Position numbers and translations under genes: made by a program
Shown here: positions 41,882 through 49,460 of the stretch, one piece after another
How positions within the stretch are numbered: position 1 is the first letter of the stretch
Layout of the letters: every line of letters starts with the position of its first letter
Notes under the pieces: model-generated
What the model saw: the letters and a program-made list of their open reading frames with translations, nothing else
The model's database searches: none
What the model was told of the DNA's origin: nothing
Virus record (IMG/VR): IMGVR_UViG_3300030101_001745
Span: 37,547 to 101,546 of that record
Reading direction: 5' to 3' (one strand)
DNA from: a virus
Length of the DNA stretch: 64,000 nt

Positions 41882-43322
41882 CTCTATCACCCACGTAGTT
41901 GAGAGTCTTCATTGCTCTAGTGATGGCAACATAACACAGATTGGTTTCCTGTTGCCTATCAGCAGGAGTAGTTGCCATAGGATGTGGCATGAGTTGTGGT
42001 TCCAGAATCCATACGTTTTCTGCTTCAAGACCCTTGGCCTTGTGGATAGTGGAGAAGACAACTCCTGCTTTCTTTCCTTGCTCACCGAATATCTCCTTGA
42101 TGTTATCTAGAAGACCACCGACTGTGTTCACATTTCCAGCAAGAGCCAGAATGCAATCGTACTTATCAGTCAAGGACTGAATCTGCTTGTCCTTCTCCTG
42201 TAGTTTCAGAGCATTGATTCTCTTGTCAACATGGTCTGCCAGTGCAGGTAAGAATCTCTCAAGAGTCATTGACGAATCATCTGTCACCTTCTTGACTAGA
42301 ACCTGTAGTGAATAGCCGATGTCTCTACCTAGAACGTAAGCAGGTATGCCTTGGGTAATTAGAGAAAAGCACTCTGAAACCAGAGGCGCGTTTACTCTGC
42401 ATAGAACCAAGTCGCCACCCTTTGGCACGAATGCCGCATTGACATTCACCTCACCTTCTGGTGCATCTTCCCTGCATGTGTAATCTGAGAAGAATCGGTT
42501 GGCTTCTGCTACGATAGACTTTGGACATCTCCATGTGATACTAAGAGTGTAGTCCTTGACTCCGCGAGTAGACTTGTTCACTAGTTCCTCTCTGAATATA
42601 TCTATACTAGCAGAGTCTGCTCCACGGAAACCATAGATTGCTTGCTTGGTATCTCCAACAACTATCATCCTACCACCATTACATGCGCGTAGTATTAGTT
42701 GCCTTTGTGACTCATTGAAGTCCTGTGCCTCATCAACGAAGACAGTATCATAGTGTTCTACTGGTAGTTCTAGAACTACAGGTAGCCATATCATGTCATC
42801 GAAATCCACTACAGAGATATCTTCACACATGTTCCTTATTGTTGGAAGCATGTCGATTGCCATCTTCTCATCCTTGATGCCATCGAACTCAATGTTATAC
42901 TGGTCGATGATTGCTTTGATATCTGAGATGGATTGCCAATCTGCTAGTGAAGACTTCAACAGGCTGATTAGTTTGTTTAGAGCAGGTGCTGATTTGTATT
43001 CAGGACCGAAGATGTTCCGAATGATGTTGTAGACTTTCTTGGTGTCCACCTTTGCATCTTTCCTGAACCTCTTGATAGAAGACAACCCAAGACTGTGAAA
43101 GGTCATAGCCTTACAATCAAGTGGTAGTTTCTTACCAAGTTCAGTCGCAATTGATTTGTTGAATGCCAAGAATCCTTTCTTGCCACCACGAATCCTCTTC
43201 GCGCCTTCTACGATAGTGAACGTTTTACCCGTTCCTGCACCAGCCTTAACGACCATGTGACTATCGCCATTCTCCATTTCATTCCATATTTCTTCTTGTT
43301 CTTTTGTTCCTACTATTGTCAT
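41874..43322 (-). CDS. UvrD/Rep-like superfamily 1 helicase
   Basis: 482 residues from ATG 43322 (GGAG eight bases upstream). Motif I GAGTGKT at 28-34, motif II VFVDEAQDF, motif III GDTKQAIYGFRGA, motif V STIHKAKGLE and motif VI YVAITRAMKTL are all intact, so it should be active. Members unwind with 3'-5' polarity and act in replication restart, rolling-circle replication or repair. It is the first gene of the minus-strand block, next to the divergent control region. Confidence 0.92.
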   Translation of the reverse strand: MTIVGTKEQEEIWNEMENGDSHMVVKAGAGTGKTFTIVEGAKRIRGGKKGFLAFNKSIATELGKKLPLDCKAMTFHSLGLSSIKRFRKDAKVDTKKVYNIIRNIFGPEYKSAPALNKLISLLKSSLADWQSISDIKAIIDQYNIEFDGIKDEKMAIDMLPTIRNMCEDISVVDFDDMIWLPVVLELPVEHYDTVFVDEAQDFNESQRQLILRACNGGRMIVVGDTKQAIYGFRGADSASIDIFREELVNKSTRGVKDYTLSITWRCPKSIVAEANRFFSDYTCREDAPEGEVNVNAAFVPKGGDLVLCRVNAPLVSECFSLITQGIPAYVLGRDIGYSLQVLVKKVTDDSSMTLERFLPALADHVDKRINALKLQEKDKQIQSLTDKYDCILALAGNVNTVGGLLDNIKEIFGEQGKKAGVVFSTIHKAKGLEAENVWILEPQLMPHPMATTPADRQQETNLCYVAITRAMKTLNYVGDRVG

Positions 43323-44640
43323 TTTCATTTCTCCTTTGGAGTGTAATATTGTAGCGAGGGGCAGAGTCATCAAGCATGCCTGACTAGTGCTTCGTATGTA
43401 CCCTAGCCTGACATATGCCGCAAGACTATACGATTACTTTGTGTAGGAATCTCTACACACAAATAGCCCTGAGAGCGTACCGTTACGATAATCGGTAACA
43501 TGAAGTCGAGTGACAGTTAATGTATCTAAAAATCACCCATTATAACAAAATTTTACTCAAATTCCCTTTCTCTTCTGACTCTGGCATCCTTCGTTCATAA
43601 CTTATCTCAGAAGATATTCTCTGCATTACTGCTAAACCTCGCTCTAACTTGGAAGTGTCGCACATTTCCCAATATGTTCTCTACTCGCGTACCTCGCGTA
43701 TGAACAGAGTTCTGCATCCAAGCGTTAACCCATAAAGCGGCATAATAGGCATACAAATCCCTGAATATACCTATTGAAAAATGCTTTAGGGTTTGAGTGT
43801 AAAAGATTCGTTGTTTGTTACTGCATACAAACTCGCTCTTGCGAGTAAAACAACAGGTACGAACACCCACGAAAGTCCACTTGGAATACAAGATTCAAAC
43901 TTGTTTCAACCATGTGGTGCAATCATGTTAAAGGTGGCCCAATTCAACATCGCCCTTGTATGTCTGACATTCAGTATAGGACTGAATATAATCACTAGCC
44001 CCCGTAGTAAAAGTAGGTGTAGAACGGAGAGGTTCTCTAGGGGGAGAACCCGCTGGTAAACAAGAACACGACAGTAGAAAAGTGTTTTTCTCCGTATTAC
44101 CTAGCAAACTACGTCCTACTAATCGGGGGTAGGAGTATGATAATCATTTCGATTATTTTGAGATGGTGGGAGGATATCGCGGCAATGTGGATATCCCCCC
44201 GTCTTGGGTAAAGCCCCAAGAAAAGGTGTGAGTGGTTATGGGGAGAGAACAAGAACGTGCTATGCCGTTGCTACGCAGGGAAATTGGGCTTCTTAACTAA
44301 CGGGCTTGTTAAGCGATTTGTTTTATGACGCTGACGACTACTGTTGGATTTCTCCTTTATAGCGCACAGTTGGCAGAGAAGCCATCTCTACCAAGCCAGT
44401 TACTACACCCGTTCAGAGCCACGGCTAAGTGGTCATAGGAAAGAGTGGAGTCAACCCCTGTATCTTTACTTGTTTCATCCGAAGATGTTCCGTAGAACTC
44501 CCCGTTTCGACCCTTGTGATTTACTCACAATGTCCCACTACTTCATTCATGGGACAAACATGGTATTACCCATATGACAAAGACACCGTTTACTAAGTCG
44601 CTAAACTGTTCAACGATGCCTCATGTCACCTTTCAATCAA
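43323..44640. ncRNA. Hairpin-dense gene-free region, candidate long structured RNA
   Basis: About 1.3 kb without a supported gene; short frames here have unnatural composition. Perfect or near-perfect stems are frequent: 43440-43446/43453-43459, 43478-43482/43493-43497, 43831-43836/43841-43846, 44031-44037/44044-44050, 44115-44119/44129-44133, 44172-44178/44190-44196, 44203-44208/44215-44220 and 44292-44297/44308-44313. This is far denser than in the coding regions. It could encode one or several structured RNAs, either strand, or be the long leader of the helicase operon. No known RNA family or tRNA was recognised. Confidence 0.45.
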
Positions 44641-45200
<560 letters not shown>

Positions 45201-45220
45201 ATCTAGAAATCTGCCATACA

Positions 45221-45242
45221 ACCATATGGTTAGGCACTTTGT
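45221..45242. promoter_or_regulatory. Palindromic operator copy 1
   Basis: Core ACCATATGGT at 45221-45230 with the right arm ACTTTG at 45236-45241; the left CAAAGT arm is degraded. No obvious gene starts 50 bases away on the plus side; on the minus side it faces the AT-rich region and could drive a leftward transcript. Confidence 0.55.
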
Positions 45243-45273
45243 CGCCTCGACCTGACTATCTAGGGGTGGGAGA

Positions 45274-45293
45274 GCAGGTGAATTAACACCTGC
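45274..45293 (-). terminator. Perfect hairpin after the 156-residue gene
   Basis: GCAGGTG (45274-45280), six-base loop, CACCTGC (45287-45293), flanked by a C-run. It lies about 40 bases after the minus-strand stop at 45335 and probably ends that transcript. Confidence 0.5.
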
Positions 45294-45334
45294 CCCCCCG
45301 AAGGAGTGTTCAGAAGGGTTCCGAACGTTCACAA

Positions 45335-45805
45335 TCAGAGAGAACCTCCGATTGTTGCCAGAAGACTCTTCTCAGAGCCGTCCCATTCATCGGCCTTGTA
45401 CATTGCTTCGGCCGCCTCCTGTATTTTCTCACTGTGATAGGTGGCCCAATGCTCACCATTCTCAAAGTGGTCGAACTTGCACTTTCCGTGTGGAATCCAT
45501 AGTGCGCGTACAGTTGAAGATGAGTCAAATGCTTGACCCATTGCTACAACAGCCGCGATTGCTAGGTCTACAACAGCCTGTGCCGCCGCAGGAAGAGAGA
45601 AACCTCTACTGTTGACCGGGCTATCTGGGTAATCTCTTACCGTTTCCCTTACAGCAGTAGCGATTCGGCTCTGCCTATCTGGGTTGTCCGTTCCCTTCGC
45701 TATCTGTCTCTTCACATACTCAGCATCGACTTCATCCATCGTGCCTAGGTTTGCAAAGTCATTCATCGTTTTACTAAATTCTGTCCAATTATCCATTGCC
45801 GTCAT
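45335..45805 (-). CDS. Cassette protein A (156 aa), paralogue of the 46356 product
   Basis: Start ATG 45805 has GGTGA seven bases upstream; frames reaching back to 45913 would cross operator copy 2. The segment RIATAVRETVRDYPDSPV resembles RLSTSIKEVFEDLPDSPF of the gene at 46356, so the two are probably distant paralogues. It is otherwise Ala-rich helical with a C-terminal Trp/His part. It is the only leftward gene of the cassette array, divergently transcribed from operator copy 2. Function unknown. Confidence 0.7.
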   Translation of the reverse strand: MTAMDNWTEFSKTMNDFANLGTMDEVDAEYVKRQIAKGTDNPDRQSRIATAVRETVRDYPDSPVNSRGFSLPAAAQAVVDLAIAAVVAMGQAFDSSSTVRALWIPHGKCKFDHFENGEHWATYHSEKIQEAAEAMYKADEWDGSEKSLLATIGGSL

Positions 45806-45888
45806 TTTATTCACCTTTTCTTTGTTGTGGGGTTCTTTACCCTCTGAACAATTGCTCTTGGCCCTTCGGATACATAAGGCGAGTCGAG

Positions 45889-45919
45889 CAAAGTGACTAC
45901 CATATGGTTGCACACTTTG
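45889..45919. promoter_or_regulatory. Palindromic operator copy 2 (divergent)
   Basis: CAAAGTG (45889-45895), ACCATATGGT (45899-45908) and CACTTTG (45913-45919) form an almost perfect inverted repeat. It lies between the leftward gene at 45335 and the rightward gene at 45957, 48 bases before the latter's ATG, and may control both. A conserved ACCCTATGTACCCA, possibly a TATA/initiator element, follows it. Confidence 0.7.
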
Positions 45920-45956
45920 AACTGTACCCTATGTACCCAGATGGTCACAGGATACT

Positions 45957-46217
45957 ATGTCATTAGTGATATACGAAGTATGCAAGAAAGAGCCAAAACA
46001 GAGGACGCATTATGGAATAGAGGTCTTCCTGAACCATGAAGCAGCAAAGAAGCATCTCAGAGAACTGAATGCTATATCGAACAACAGATTATTCAGACAA
46101 TATCATAAATTGTCTGGGACTGGTCGAAACAGCAAGGATTATTTTGAGGCCCAGAGAATCCAGCATAAAATTACCGAAGGAACATGGCAAATCATAGAGA
46201 GGATAGTGGAAACCTAG
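45957..46217 (+). CDS. Cassette protein B (86 aa)
   Basis: ATG at 45957 lies 48 bases after operator copy 2. The product is basic and helical (NHEAAKKHLRELNAISNNRL) with aromatic ends; it reads like a small nucleic-acid or protein-binding protein. A strong G/C hairpin follows the stop, so the gene is a self-contained unit. Function unknown. Confidence 0.7.
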   Translation: MSLVIYEVCKKEPKQRTHYGIEVFLNHEAAKKHLRELNAISNNRLFRQYHKLSGTGRNSKDYFEAQRIQHKITEGTWQIIERIVET

Positions 46218-46228
46218 CCTCGCATACT

Positions 46229-46257
46229 GAGGGGGGGAGTACCTCCATCCCCCCCTC
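46229..46257 (+). terminator. Nine-base G/C hairpin after cassette B
   Basis: GAGGGGGGG (46229-46237) pairs perfectly with CCCCCCCTC (46249-46257) around an 11-base loop. There is no U-tract, unlike the usual archaeal terminator, so it may be a processing or RNA-stability element. Confidence 0.6.
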
Positions 46258-46281
46258 ACCAAATCGAGGTAGTTTACCAAA

Positions 46282-46316
46282 CAAAGTATGTACAAACCAT
46301 ATGGTTGTTACTTTTG
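46282..46316. promoter_or_regulatory. Palindromic operator copy 3
   Basis: CAAAGT (46282-46287), ACCATATGGT (46296-46305), then ACTTTTG (46310-46316). It lies 50 bases before the ATG at 46356 and is followed by ACCCTATATACCCA, matching the sequence after copy 2. Confidence 0.7.
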
Positions 46317-46355
46317 TTCATTACCCTATATACCCATGTCGGTATTAGGTGATAC

Positions 46356-46955
46356 ATGGCAATAAGCGATGAAGAATGGAAAGAAACAAGAACGAAAGTG
46401 GAAGAGTGGGAGAAAGAACACCCAGACCTTGACAAAGAGCAGAAATCAGAGTTGAAGGTAGTACACAAGTGGTTAGACAAGGGTGACAAGATGTCAACAA
46501 GGCGAGGTAGGCTGAGTACATCAATCAAGGAGGTCTTTGAAGACCTTCCAGACTCACCCTTCATCACTGTGAAGATACCAGACGGCCTAACTGCCGAGAT
46601 GATAGCGAGCCGAGAGGCCATTATCACCGATATCAAGGCAGAGAGAACCCGGTCTTGGGAGAATAATGTCTCAGTGAGGATTGTTGAGACTGCTTCTGGC
46701 CGTTCCGATGGTGGATGGTTCATTAGTGGCTCAGAATTCTCTCAGAGGGATGAAACGGCAATCAGAAACGCTCTGAATGCTCAGTTTAGGGGCCACAATG
46801 CAGAACCAAGAACCGGAGATGCATATGGTCGCTGTTGGGACGGCACTTACGAGCCAGAGAGCGAGGATTGGTCTTGGACAGTCTCCTTCACCCAGATTCC
46901 GAAGGCCGACAGGCCCGAGAAACCTAAGAAGAAGGCCAAGAAGTCTTCTAACTAG
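46356..46955 (+). CDS. Cassette protein C (199 aa)
   Basis: AGGTGAT precedes the ATG. An N-terminal charged helix (WKETRTKVEEWEKEHPDLDKEQ) is followed by the DLPDSPF segment shared with the 45335 product, a second domain with Gly/Ser/Trp (GGWFISGSEF, WSWTVSFTQIP), and a Lys-rich tail. It is a single-gene cassette with its own operator and hairpin. Function unknown; early host-directed or DNA-binding roles are possible. Confidence 0.72.
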   Translation: MAISDEEWKETRTKVEEWEKEHPDLDKEQKSELKVVHKWLDKGDKMSTRRGRLSTSIKEVFEDLPDSPFITVKIPDGLTAEMIASREAIITDIKAERTRSWENNVSVRIVETASGRSDGGWFISGSEFSQRDETAIRNALNAQFRGHNAEPRTGDAYGRCWDGTYEPESEDWSWTVSFTQIPKADRPEKPKKKAKKSSN

Positions 46956-46988
46956 GCAAATCGACTACCGAGGAACCACGTAACCCCA

Positions 46989-47020
46989 GAGGGGGGGTCA
47001 GAACACCGACCTCCCCCTTG
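46989..47020 (+). terminator. G/C hairpin after cassette C
   Basis: GAGGGGGGGTC (46989-46999) pairs with GACCTCCCCCTT (47008-47019) with one bulged base. Same type and location as the hairpin after cassette B. Confidence 0.5.
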
Positions 47021-47048
47021 TGGGCCAACTTGAGGAATTTTCCGATAA

Positions 47049-47084
47049 CAAAGTAATTACAAACCATATGGTAGTAGCACTTTG
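47049..47084. promoter_or_regulatory. Palindromic operator copy 4
   Basis: CAAAGT (47049-47054), ACCATATGGT (47063-47072), CACTTTG (47078-47084). The ATG of the following gene is 51 bases downstream of the core. TTACCTTAACCCC follows, similar to the sequence after copies 2, 3 and 5. Confidence 0.72.
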
Positions 47085-47123
47085 CTCGCTAATTACCTTA
47101 ACCCCGAAAGGCCACAGGGAACC

Positions 47124-47390
47124 ATGGCACAATTCAGAGGCACAATACAAGGTAATAGAGGCGAAGCGTCAAGACTCGGAGACAAATCAAGCGGTTTAGT
47201 AATGACTAGCAACGGTTGGGAGTCTGGAATCAAGATTAGAGCATACTATGACGCAGAATCAAACAAAGACTGGTTCATACTATGGTCAACTGGTGGTTCT
47301 AACGCACGAACAAGTAATAGGCTACTTGGTGTCTTCACATTAGATAAAGACGGTCAACATTCCTTTCAACTGGAGGGGGTGGAGAGATGA
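47124..47390 (+). CDS. Cassette protein D1 (88 aa)
   Basis: ATG 47124 is chosen over an in-frame TTG at 47082, because the latter lies inside the operator and the 50-base spacing then matches the other cassettes. The product is beta-rich (GWESGIKIRAYYDAESNKDW, FILWSTGGSN, LLGVFTLD), a small barrel-like protein. Overlaps the next gene (ATGA). Function unknown. Confidence 0.7.
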   Translation: MAQFRGTIQGNRGEASRLGDKSSGLVMTSNGWESGIKIRAYYDAESNKDWFILWSTGGSNARTSNRLLGVFTLDKDGQHSFQLEGVER

Positions 47391-47578
47391 ACACCGGACA
47401 AGTAGATTTGAAACAGTATCAATATGAAATAGATGTCGGGCATTCTAAGTCCGGCTCTAACCATGTAGTAGTATTGAAGTCGCTCAAGGTAAGAAGTGAC
47501 GACTTGAATACTGCACTACAAGAAATATACGCGGCTCTTCGCAGTTTCAACGATTCTGTTGAAGAGTTCCACAAATAA
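47387..47578 (+). CDS. Cassette protein D2 (63 aa)
   Basis: Translationally coupled to D1 (GGAGAGATGA). Beta strands at the start (YQYEIDVGHS, NHVVVLKSLKV) and a C-terminal helix (LNTALQEIYAALRSF) give a compact alpha/beta product. No family recognised. Confidence 0.68.
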   Translation: MNTGQVDLKQYQYEIDVGHSKSGSNHVVVLKSLKVRSDDLNTALQEIYAALRSFNDSVEEFHK

Positions 47579-47905
47579 CACTCCTATAGGACTGAAAGAA
47601 GGATAAGTTTCCACACCCAAGATGAATATGCATGTATGACACATGGGTAGCAACGCGAAACTCCGTAGCCATCGCTAACAACCAACATAACCTAGGCAAT
47701 TTGTTGGGTTGAGAGAAGCATTCGATAGTAAGACTAAGGTACGCGAAAAGCGTGATTCCGAAATTCCTGCTTACAACATTCTAGGTGAACCTCTACCTTC
47801 TGGATGTCCTATAGATACAACTCCTAGTCGGGGGTTGGAGATTGCTGTCCTTGAACATTGAATTAACTCGCAAATTCAGCAATTAAACTCCTTCCCCCGA
47901 CAAAC
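47579..47905 (+). ncRNA. Folded intergenic RNA candidate within the cassette array
   Basis: This 327-base stretch has no supported gene. CTATAGGAC (47584-47592) pairs perfectly with GTCCTATAG (47806-47814), closing a domain that contains CATGT/ACATG, CCAACA/TGTTGG and an ACGC-GAAAA-GCGT stem-loop. It is followed by a long imperfect hairpin, GTCGGGGG (47827-47834)/CCCCCGAC (47894-47901) with inner ATTGCTG/CAGCAAT. The last hairpin matches the G-rich hairpins after other cassettes; the first part looks like an independent folded RNA. Confidence 0.45.
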
Positions 47906-47924
47906 TTCAGGTGCTTGTCCTGAC

Positions 47925-47957
47925 CAAAGTGTACAATACCATATGGTAGTAACTTTG
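47925..47957. promoter_or_regulatory. Palindromic operator copy 5
   Basis: CAAAGT (47925-47930), ACCATATGGT (47938-47947), ACTTTG (47952-47957). The next ATG (47996) is 48 bases after the core, as for copies 2-4. Confidence 0.72.
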
Positions 47958-47995
47958 TCAACTTACCTTATCATCTCACCTCGCCAGATACAGAC

Positions 47996-48250
47996 ATGAA
48001 CAAAACTAGGAGAACTAATCTAGAAATAATCTGTGATGAAATAGAGATTGCTAAGAGTGACATCCGAATGATGATGGATAGTATAATCGAGCATAGGATA
48101 AAGACAGGTACAACACGAAACCCGTTGCCTAACGATTACTACATTCACTGTGGATGGATTGAGAGTCTTATCTGGATGGAAACTAAGATGGAAGACTTAG
48201 AAGAGAGGATAGGAAACGGTTGGCAGTTCTCAAAGGGAGGTCAACCCTGA
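47996..48250 (+). CDS. Cassette protein E1 (84 aa)
   Basis: Mostly helical (LEIICDEIEIAKSDIRMMMD) with a later Trp/Gly part (YYIHCGWIESLIWMETK). First of three coupled genes after operator copy 5. The stop overlaps the next ATG (TGATG). Function unknown. Confidence 0.7.
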   Translation: MNKTRRTNLEIICDEIEIAKSDIRMMMDSIIEHRIKTGTTRNPLPNDYYIHCGWIESLIWMETKMEDLEERIGNGWQFSKGGQP

Positions 48251-48423
48251 TGCCTGAGTATGTAGTGACAAAAACTGTGACAGAAGAGCATGTTTTCATC
48301 ATTGATGCTAGTGATGAGTTAGCCGCAGAGATAGAAGCACTAAATCATGACAAGTATTACTGTAATGCAACTAGTGCTAGTTATACCGATGTGAGCATAA
48401 CTGATGTAAAGGAGTTGTGCTGA
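48250..48423 (+). CDS. Cassette protein E2 (57 aa)
   Basis: ATG 48250 overlaps the previous stop and is used instead of an in-frame start at 48220. The product is acidic alpha/beta (YVVTKTVTEEHVFIIDASDE). Stop overlaps the next ATG. Function unknown. Confidence 0.68.
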   Translation: MPEYVVTKTVTEEHVFIIDASDELAAEIEALNHDKYYCNATSASYTDVSITDVKELC

Positions 48424-48758
48424 TGGCTTACAATCCTAATTTTGACTATGCAGAAGATAAACCTACCATCAAAGGCAGAAATACCAACACTTGGTCTAAT
48501 AGACACAAGGAAGTAATTGAAGGTAAGGCAGGAGACAGCATCAGTAGAAAACAAGGACAAAGAGCCTACTGGTTTAGGTATGGTGCTTGGAGAGAGCAGT
48601 TTGAAAATAACAAAGGTAAAGTCCAAGAGGGCAAGATTAACCTTTGGTTTGCTCAGAGGCTCGCATCACAGTATCCTCACTGGCCCATTTCAGAGAAGCA
48701 CCAAGTATTACTGGACAGGGAAGCAGAGAGACTCGCAAAGGAGGCGGAGGGAAGATAG
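48423..48758 (+). CDS. Cassette protein E3 (111 aa)
   Basis: ATG 48423 has GGAG nine bases upstream; an in-frame TTG at 48417 is less likely. The product is basic with many aromatic residues (AYWFRYGAWREQFENN, FAQRLASQYPHWP) and a helical C-terminus. It could bind nucleic acid. A hairpin overlaps its stop codon. Confidence 0.7.
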   Translation: MAYNPNFDYAEDKPTIKGRNTNTWSNRHKEVIEGKAGDSISRKQGQRAYWFRYGAWREQFENNKGKVQEGKINLWFAQRLASQYPHWPISEKHQVLLDREAERLAKEAEGR

Positions 48759-48777
48759 GTAATCTTCTCTCCCCTCC
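48746..48777 (+). terminator. Hairpin at the end of cassette E
   Basis: GGAGGGAAGAT (48746-48756), five-base loop, then ATCTTC and a CTCC-rich strand to 48777. The stem overlaps the stop codon of E3 and precedes operator copy 6. Confidence 0.5.
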
Positions 48778-48798
48778 CATCAGGTATGATTATCCTAA

Positions 48799-48826
48799 CA
48801 AAGTATTCTACAACCATATGGCTTTG
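48799..48826. promoter_or_regulatory. Palindromic operator copy 6
   Basis: CAAAGT (48799-48804), ACCATATGGC (48813-48822) and CTTTG (48822-48826); the right arm is closer than in other copies. It precedes the first gene of the rightward virion block by about 80 bases, so it may link that block to the cassette regulon. Confidence 0.55.
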
Positions 48827-48903
48827 CAGTTCAAATTTTTTTCTCAGGTAGATAACAAACAGGGGGCCAAGGTTAATCTAATTGGTAACTTTCGGGCCTA
48901 CCA

Positions 48904-49146
48904 ATGGTATCTAACTCATCTTGGTTTAACATTATCAAGCAAAATGATGAAGCGGGTAAAAGAGGTAGCGATAAAAAACGGGCTACCCATACAAAAGAAC
49001 AAACTACCTTGCCCCAAGAACTCCTAGATACTGCGTTATCGGAAGAACAGGTAAAAGAGATAAAGAGGCGCAATCCAAAGGTAGTTCCCGCGAAGGGAGT
49101 AGAAGAAGGAGGTAACTTGAAGCAAACTAAACTAGGTGATTATTAA
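48904..49146 (+). CDS. Small basic protein with SWFNIIK motif
   Basis: 80 residues. It begins MVSNSSWFNIIKQN, the Trp motif, followed by a Lys/Arg-rich stretch and an acidic/basic helical C-terminus. First gene of the rightward late block. Function unknown; probably a virion-associated protein by motif and place. Confidence 0.65.
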   Translation: MVSNSSWFNIIKQNDEAGKRGSDKKRATHTKEQTTLPQELLDTALSEEQVKEIKRRNPKVVPAKGVEEGGNLKQTKLGDY

Positions 49147-49277
49147 TTTCTACCTAGAAGGTGAACCTTATCTTGGGAATGGAGCAAGGTAGGAAGGTAA
49201 AATTTCGCTAGTGGCACAAAAATTACGGCCCAATTTTTGAGAATCTTTGTTTGCTCTACCAACTAACAGGTGATAAG
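49147..49277 (+). promoter_or_regulatory. Intergenic region before the next late gene
   Basis: 131 bases without a gene. CTACCT and AGGTAG (near 49150 and 49189) form an inverted repeat, and a stretch ending in ATTTTTGAG follows. It may hold a terminator plus a late promoter; no clear TATA element is evident. Confidence 0.3.
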
Positions 49278-49460
49278 ATGTCAAAAGTACCCTCAAAGAC
49301 AAGAATGAATAACGAGGCATGGTTTGACATACTCAGAATGGCGGGTGCTGTCACAAGCACCTCTTCTGGAACAAGTGCATTATTCAATAACAAAACGGGG
49401 GGCTACTCAATTGCGAACAAGAAAAAGAAGCGCAGGAAACGGCGAGATAAGGAAGGCTGA
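49278..49460 (+). CDS. Small protein with AWFDILR motif (60 aa)
   Basis: ATG 49278 has GGTGATAAG directly upstream. The N-terminus contains NEAWFDILRMAG, another Trp motif, then a Ser/Thr/Gly linker and a very Lys/Arg-rich end. The following gene continues in the +1 frame with overlap, so the two might be joined by frameshifting. Function unknown. Confidence 0.6.
   Translation: MSKVPSKTRMNNEAWFDILRMAGAVTSTSSGTSALFNNKTGGYSIANKKKKRRKRRDKEG

Noticed and set aside
43607-43891. Minus-strand frame of 94 codons in the gap
   Set aside because: Contains perfect RNA-type hairpins, no ribosome site, composition unlike neighbouring genes.
43880-43910. tRNA gene suggested by a T-arm-like ACAAG-ATTCAAA-CTTGT
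   Set aside because: No matching acceptor, D or anticodon arms at the right distances.
45221-48826. CRISPR array
   Set aside because: The repeats are palindromic promoter-like sites spaced 0.4-0.9 kb apart with genes between, not short repeat-spacer units.
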